Below the pieces are notes generated by a model, which worked only from the letters and a program-made list of their open reading frames with translations, was not told the origin of the DNA and made no database searches. DNA of 35,396 nt from CAVQCT01 sp964520865 (GTDB lineage: Bacteria > Zixibacteria > MSB-5A5 > GN15 > FEB-12): positions 1 through 35,396 of the forward strand of contig CAZFOY010000038.1 in assembly GCA_964520865.1 (NCBI GenBank), read 5' to 3'. Both the position numbers and the translations under genes were made by a program. Below, in pieces: positions 31,483 to 35,396 of the stretch (the stretch's first letter is position 1; the number at the start of each line of letters is the position of its first letter).

Positions 31483-34059
31483 GTGACCTGTAAAACCTGT
31501 GTTCGAGCAAGTATTCTTGCGCTGTTCCTTTTCGCCCTGCCGGCCCTGGCTGTGGGGGGAGTGGCGAACAGCTTTGACCTGCCTGATACCGGATATATCA
31601 GCAATGTCGTGATCGATATTATTCAGCACGACGGCGGCGTGTGGTTCGCCACCGACGAAGGACTGAATTTCTCATTCGACGGCGGACAGACCTGGCTGTC
31701 GTATGACAGCTCCAACGGACTGGTCAGCAGCAGTGTGTCGGCCATGTTTTCGATACCGACCGGCGGCGCGATCAATCGGCTCTGGGTGGCGACCAATCAC
31801 GAAGAAAGAATTCAGGGCGCCCTGACTCCGTTGTCCGACGGTCTTTCGTACACCGATGACGATGGCGAGAACTGGCATCGAGTCGATTTCGATACGATTC
31901 CATACGTGACCGGTGGTGACAGGACCATTTACGATATTACCGGCTATTACAATCCGAATCCCAATCCGTGGCTTAACAACAATTGGATGTTCTTTTCGGC
32001 CTTTGCCGGCGGCTTGCTGGCGTCACAGGATGGCGGGTCAAGCTGGCGAAGGATCTATGCTTCGCCGGGAGACTCCATCCAATTCAATACGGCCGGACAG
32101 GCACCCTCGCTTCGCAACCGCTATTTCTGCTGCGCAGTAGATACTTCCGAAGGGGATACCGTCTCACTCTGGGCCGGAACCGCCGCCGGGTTCTTCCAGT
32201 ACGTCTACGCCAAACCGAAAGACAAACCGTATTCAAAAGTCATCAACTCAATCGTCCCGGTCGATAGCTTTCTCTTTTACGGCGGCAATCATGGCGTGAC
32301 GCGAGGCAGCAAGTACGGCGGACCGTTCATCTCACGATTCGAGTCCGACGGCCTTCCCGGATTGGACGTAACGAAATTATTCGCATATGGGGGAATGCTG
32401 TTTGCCGGCACGAAGGATACGACGACCGGAAATTCGACCGGTCTGGCGGTATCGACCGACGACGGGGAGAGCTTCTCTCCGGTCGTACTGCCTGATGTCG
32501 TAGGTTCCGATCGCGATATCAGTGATTTCCTTGCAATGGGAGATCGTCTGTATATGGCTGCGGGAGCGGCCGGGCTGTATGTCACTGTCGATACCGGAGC
32601 GAACTGGAGCCAGATCTATGTGGACTCGTCCGACGTTACTTCGGCGAATCATCGGAATTTCGTCCGCTCACTTGCAAGCTGGGGAGATACATTGCTTGTG
32701 GGGACCGATTCGGGACTGGTACAGCTCTTCATGGACAATACCGGGAGCATCGACTCGTCACGCTTCCACGTGTTCGACGAGGGTGCGTTCAGCTCCACGC
32801 GGGTCATCGGAATCCGGACACATCATTACGAATACGACAGTTCCGATGTTATCCTGACGATCAATAGACCGGTTTCGGCAAGCGGTACTCCGATTGTCGG
32901 GAGATCGAGTGATTACGGCGTGACCTGGGATACGTTACAGCAGGCCGGATTCACCAATGACATCGCCTTTTTCGGCGACACGACTTTCGTGTTGAACGAC
33001 GAGGATATTCTCTTTTCGGCCGATTCCACCGTTCCGAGCAATCCCTCGAACCACTACTATGTGTACGAGTATGCGACGAGTGGAGCGAAGATCGATTCTC
33101 TCACGAACGACCAGGCCCGGGTAATGAAGGTCATGGCTGACACGGTTGTCATCGGAACGGACAATGGATTCGCCATCTCGCTCGACCGGGGAGCCACCTA
33201 CAATATTTTCCGGGTGAACAATGATACGCTCGGCGCCGATGCTACCCTGAACTACAATTCAACCCTGGTGGGAGTGTCGGGAGATTTCATTCCGGCGATC
33301 GACGTTCAGTATCTGGACAACGGTCGTTCGCAGATCTGGGCGTCCACCCGACCGGCGTTCGGCGGGACCGAAGGCATCTCGGTCGGGCTGTTCGTGCCGG
33401 TGGTTGATACGACGGTGATTCCGTGGGATACCCTCAGGTACCAGCGAGTGTTCTCACACGTGTACGACAACTTCGCCTGGAATTTTGCTTTCAGGCACGA
33501 CACTGTATTCGCGGCCACCAACGATGGTTTGATCTACTCTTATGGCGACACCGTATATAGCGGCACCTGGTTCCATCTGGATCTGAAGGATTCGTCGGGC
33601 TATCCGTTGATTCTTCCGAATACACCGGTCTACGCGGTCGACATAATCGGAAACGATCTCTGGGTGGGAACCGCCGACCGGTCGGTGAAAATCGACATGA
33701 ACGATTTCACTCACCAGACTCCGTACTATGTCACCGATACCAGGACGCCTAAAGACGAAGTGTACGCATTTCCGGTTCCATTCAGCCACGCGAACGACGC
33801 CGTGACGGAGTTCCATTTCACTCTTGAGAAGGATGCCGATGTAACGATTGAAATATATGACTTTGCGATGAATCTGGTGCGGAGGGTGATGGATCACCAG
33901 TTCCTTCCGGCCGGTGTATATCCGACGGCAGGTTTGGGCCGACCGACCTGGGACGGACTTAACGGAAGAGGAGATCCTGCCGCCATCGGTATCTACTACT
34001 TCAAGGTCGAGTACTCAACGGGCGAGGTTCGTTGGGGTAAACTTGCGGTGATCCCATAG
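31483..34059 (+). CDS. Secreted Asp-box (BNR) propeller protein with FlgD-like C-terminal domain
   Basis: 858 residues from GTG 31483, chosen because GGAG lies 6 bases upstream; an in-frame ATG at 31471 would place the start on the ribosome site itself. Signal peptide at about 1-25 (FALPALAVGG). Seven Asp-box repeats between about 64 and 575: SFDGGQTW, TDDDGENW, SQDGGSSW, STDDGESF, TVDTGANW, SSDYGVTW and SLDRGATY, typical of sialidase/sortilin-like beta-propellers. From about 760 a FlgD-like domain opens with FPVPFSHAND, a relative of YPNPFN, and ends in KLAVIP. No catalytic residues are recognised; a binding or scaffold role at the surface is likely. Stop is 13 bases before the PorV-like start. 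Confidence 0.85.
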   Translation: MTCKTCVRASILALFLFALPALAVGGVANSFDLPDTGYISNVVIDIIQHDGGVWFATDEGLNFSFDGGQTWLSYDSSNGLVSSSVSAMFSIPTGGAINRLWVATNHEERIQGALTPLSDGLSYTDDDGENWHRVDFDTIPYVTGGDRTIYDITGYYNPNPNPWLNNNWMFFSAFAGGLLASQDGGSSWRRIYASPGDSIQFNTAGQAPSLRNRYFCCAVDTSEGDTVSLWAGTAAGFFQYVYAKPKDKPYSKVINSIVPVDSFLFYGGNHGVTRGSKYGGPFISRFESDGLPGLDVTKLFAYGGMLFAGTKDTTTGNSTGLAVSTDDGESFSPVVLPDVVGSDRDISDFLAMGDRLYMAAGAAGLYVTVDTGANWSQIYVDSSDVTSANHRNFVRSLASWGDTLLVGTDSGLVQLFMDNTGSIDSSRFHVFDEGAFSSTRVIGIRTHHYEYDSSDVILTINRPVSASGTPIVGRSSDYGVTWDTLQQAGFTNDIAFFGDTTFVLNDEDILFSADSTVPSNPSNHYYVYEYATSGAKIDSLTNDQARVMKVMADTVVIGTDNGFAISLDRGATYNIFRVNNDTLGADATLNYNSTLVGVSGDFIPAIDVQYLDNGRSQIWASTRPAFGGTEGISVGLFVPVVDTTVIPWDTLRYQRVFSHVYDNFAWNFAFRHDTVFAATNDGLIYSYGDTVYSGTWFHLDLKDSSGYPLILPNTPVYAVDIIGNDLWVGTADRSVKIDMNDFTHQTPYYVTDTRTPKDEVYAFPVPFSHANDAVTEFHFTLEKDADVTIEIYDFAMNLVRRVMDHQFLPAGVYPTAGLGRPTWDGLNGRGDPAAIGIYYFKVEYSTGEVRWGKLAVIP

Positions 34060-34072
34060 GATGGAGAGAGCA

Positions 34073-35059
34073 ATGCGAAAGATATTTACTCTGGCGATAT
34101 GTCTCCTGTTGGTGTCGGGAGTGTCGGCCGTTTGGTCGGCCGAAGGTGACGGTGGCTATGCCGCCTCGTTTCTGCAGATTCCGATCGGTGCCAGACCTGC
34201 CGCTATGGGCGGAGCTTATATTTCAATTGCCGACGATGGTGCCGCGCCGTTTTACAATCCGGCCGGACTTTCCGGCCTGAGAAAGACACTTTTCGCGTCT
34301 TCGTACCGGGCGATGGGTCTGGACCGCACTCTCGGCTATGTCGAAGGTATCTTTCCTGCCAAGGGCGAAGCGGCGATCGGCGTCAACTGGCTCTATGCCG
34401 GAAGTGGATCGGTCGAAGCGCGCAATTCCGATGGCGACAAGCTGGGCTTCGACCTGAGTCAGCACAACCACGACTTCTCGGTCTTCTTCGCCAAGCGATT
34501 CGAAAACGTTCTGTCGGCCGGTTTCAAGGCGAGCTATCTGCACACGAAATTCTCCGAGATGACGGCGTACAGCGTAGCGATAGACATCGGTGCGATGTTT
34601 CATTTGAGTCAGCTGTTCGACCGCGAAACGCGCGATCTCATGGCGATTCAAGACATTCAGGCGGGCCTGGTGGTACGAAATCTGGGCGCGAAATATCACT
34701 GGTCGAACGAGAAGTACTACCTTGCGCATTCGACCAATATTCTCGGAAGTACCCAGGACGACAGAGTGCCGGTCGAGGTCGGCGTCGGCGGATCGGCGCG
34801 ATTCCTGAATCGCAAGCTGACACTGTCGACCGATCTGGTCAAGACGGAGCATCTTCCGATCAGATTTCACGGTGGCGGCGAATATATCGTGGCATCCAAT
34901 TTTGCTATTCGCTCCGGTTTGTCGGGCAAGCAGTTCACCGCCGGCACCGGATATATGTTCAGGTTTCCGACGACCGTTCTGGCTATAGATTACGCCTTCT
35001 CGACCGATCGGGTCGGCGAGGGTTCGGAACACATCTTTTCATTTGATCTGCTCTTTTAG
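34073..35059 (+). CDS. PorV/PorQ-family outer-membrane beta-barrel protein
   Basis: 328 residues from ATG 34073, preferred over ATG 34061 because GGAG (34063-34066) is then 6 bases upstream. Signal peptide to about VWSA. The N-terminal signature IPIGARPAAMGGAYISIADDGAAPFYNPAGLSG (about 24-56, given in part: GARPAAMGGAY and FYNPAGL) is that of PorV/PorQ and related barrels. The rest is alternating beta strands ending FSFDLLF. In Bacteroidetes PorV carries type IX cargo to the outer surface; in this lineage the role is inferred. The next gene encodes a second member. Confidence 0.9.
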   Translation: MRKIFTLAICLLLVSGVSAVWSAEGDGGYAASFLQIPIGARPAAMGGAYISIADDGAAPFYNPAGLSGLRKTLFASSYRAMGLDRTLGYVEGIFPAKGEAAIGVNWLYAGSGSVEARNSDGDKLGFDLSQHNHDFSVFFAKRFENVLSAGFKASYLHTKFSEMTAYSVAIDIGAMFHLSQLFDRETRDLMAIQDIQAGLVVRNLGAKYHWSNEKYYLAHSTNILGSTQDDRVPVEVGVGGSARFLNRKLTLSTDLVKTEHLPIRFHGGGEYIVASNFAIRSGLSGKQFTAGTGYMFRFPTTVLAIDYAFSTDRVGEGSEHIFSFDLLF

Positions 35060-35070
35060 GAGTGTCCGCT

Positions 35071-35396
35071 TTGAGACGAATACTGTTTGTTCTGTTCGCG
35101 GGGATATTGGTTGTAGTGGTGGTTGCTGCCGGTTCAAATGCCTCCGATGGTCTGGCGCTCATGAAGGTCGAGCACGGTGCAAGAATCGCCGGAATGGGGT
35201 CCGCCGCCGTATCCCTTGTCGACGACCCCAACGGAACGGCGTACAATCCGGCGGGAATCATGGGGATCAGCAAGTTCACGGCTTCGTTCGGCCATACCTC
35301 GTACTGGGAGAATGTGCGTCTCGAGTCGGGGTATTTTGCCATGAATCTCTCAGAGCGGATGTTCGTGCACGGCGGAATACGATTCGCTTCCGTGGA
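35071..35396 (+). CDS. Second PorV/PorQ-family protein, truncated by the window end
   Basis: Begins at TTG 35071 with AGGAG 8 bases upstream (35058-35062), 11 bases after the preceding stop. Signal peptide at about 1-26 (ILFVLFAGILVVVVVAAG), then the family signature GARIAGMGSAAVSLVDD and TAYNPAGI. 108 residues are visible before the edge. It is a divergent sister of the gene just upstream, so this is a tandem pair. Confidence 0.85.
   Translation, partial: MRRILFVLFAGILVVVVVAAGSNASDGLALMKVEHGARIAGMGSAAVSLVDDPNGTAYNPAGIMGISKFTASFGHTSYWENVRLESGYFAMNLSERMFVHGGIRFASV

Noticed and set aside
34223..35032. 269-codon minus-strand open frame
   Set aside because: Shadow of the PorV-like gene, with no family features.
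1..35396. CRISPR array, rRNA, intact tRNA, insertion sequence or integrase
   Set aside because: No regularly spaced direct repeats, no rRNA core sequences and no transposase or recombinase motifs were seen on either strand.

Overview
The window looks like a contig piece from a Gram-negative bacterium of the FCB (Fibrobacteres-Chlorobi-Bacteroidetes) lineage, most like the uncultured phylum Zixibacteria. This assignment is an inference. It rests on two secreted proteases ending in YPNPFNPTT-type (type IX secretion/FlgD-like) C-terminal domains, two PorV/PorQ-like outer-membrane proteins in tandem, a Tat component, many lipoproteins, moderately GC-rich genes and dense gene packing. A run of exactly 100 N (10720-10819) inside feoB shows it is a scaffolded, probably metagenomic, assembly.

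Layout. 1-78: the possible tail of a plus-strand gene. 42-2222 (-): a GT-C glycosyltransferase fused to TPR repeats. 2489-8172 (+): a secreted subtilase and a secreted M6 metalloprotease, closed by a hairpin terminator. 8359-11719 (+): an iron-uptake operon, fur, a small haem lipoprotein, feoA, feoB and a FeoB-associated Cys-rich peptide, preceded by a strong promoter overlapping a Fur-box palindrome. 11772-18688 (+): a tightly overlapping housekeeping run, ecfT, truA, transaldolase, purB, psd, pssA, purS, purQ, a DUF4321 protein, tatA and an unknown protein, ending at a hairpin. 22708-18771 (-): a signalling module of FHA protein, metallophosphoesterase and CHASE2-Ser/Thr kinase. 22835-24894 (+): dus and etfA, each with its own promoter, then a convergent terminator. 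26800-24980 (-): a six-haem PKD lipoprotein. 27013-29530 (+): an SPFH/YdjI-like protein with three zinc ribbons and its zinc-ribbon partner.

From 29531 to 31482 the window changes character. It contains two long non-coding stretches full of inverted repeats around an AT-richer, broken outer-membrane beta-barrel gene with an in-frame TAA. The stretch ends with a tRNA-like sequence whose 3' part overlaps an intrinsic-terminator hairpin placed directly in front of the next gene. This is the most unusual part. From 31483 to the right edge (+) lie an Asp-box propeller protein with a FlgD-like C-terminus and two PorV/PorQ-like proteins, the second cut off by the window end.

How the genes work together. 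The proteases and the propeller protein are exported proteins of the kind that PorV-like outer-membrane proteins serve. Fur with FeoAB forms a self-regulated ferrous-iron uptake unit. The kinase, FHA protein and phosphoesterase form a plausible write-read-erase phosphorylation module. psd and pssA together make phosphatidylethanolamine, sitting among purine-synthesis genes. A recurring promoter type, TTGACA or TTGTCG, 17 bp, then TATATT or TATATA, is visible at several genes, and at two genes the TATATT lies only 6-7 bases before the start codon, suggesting leaderless mRNAs.
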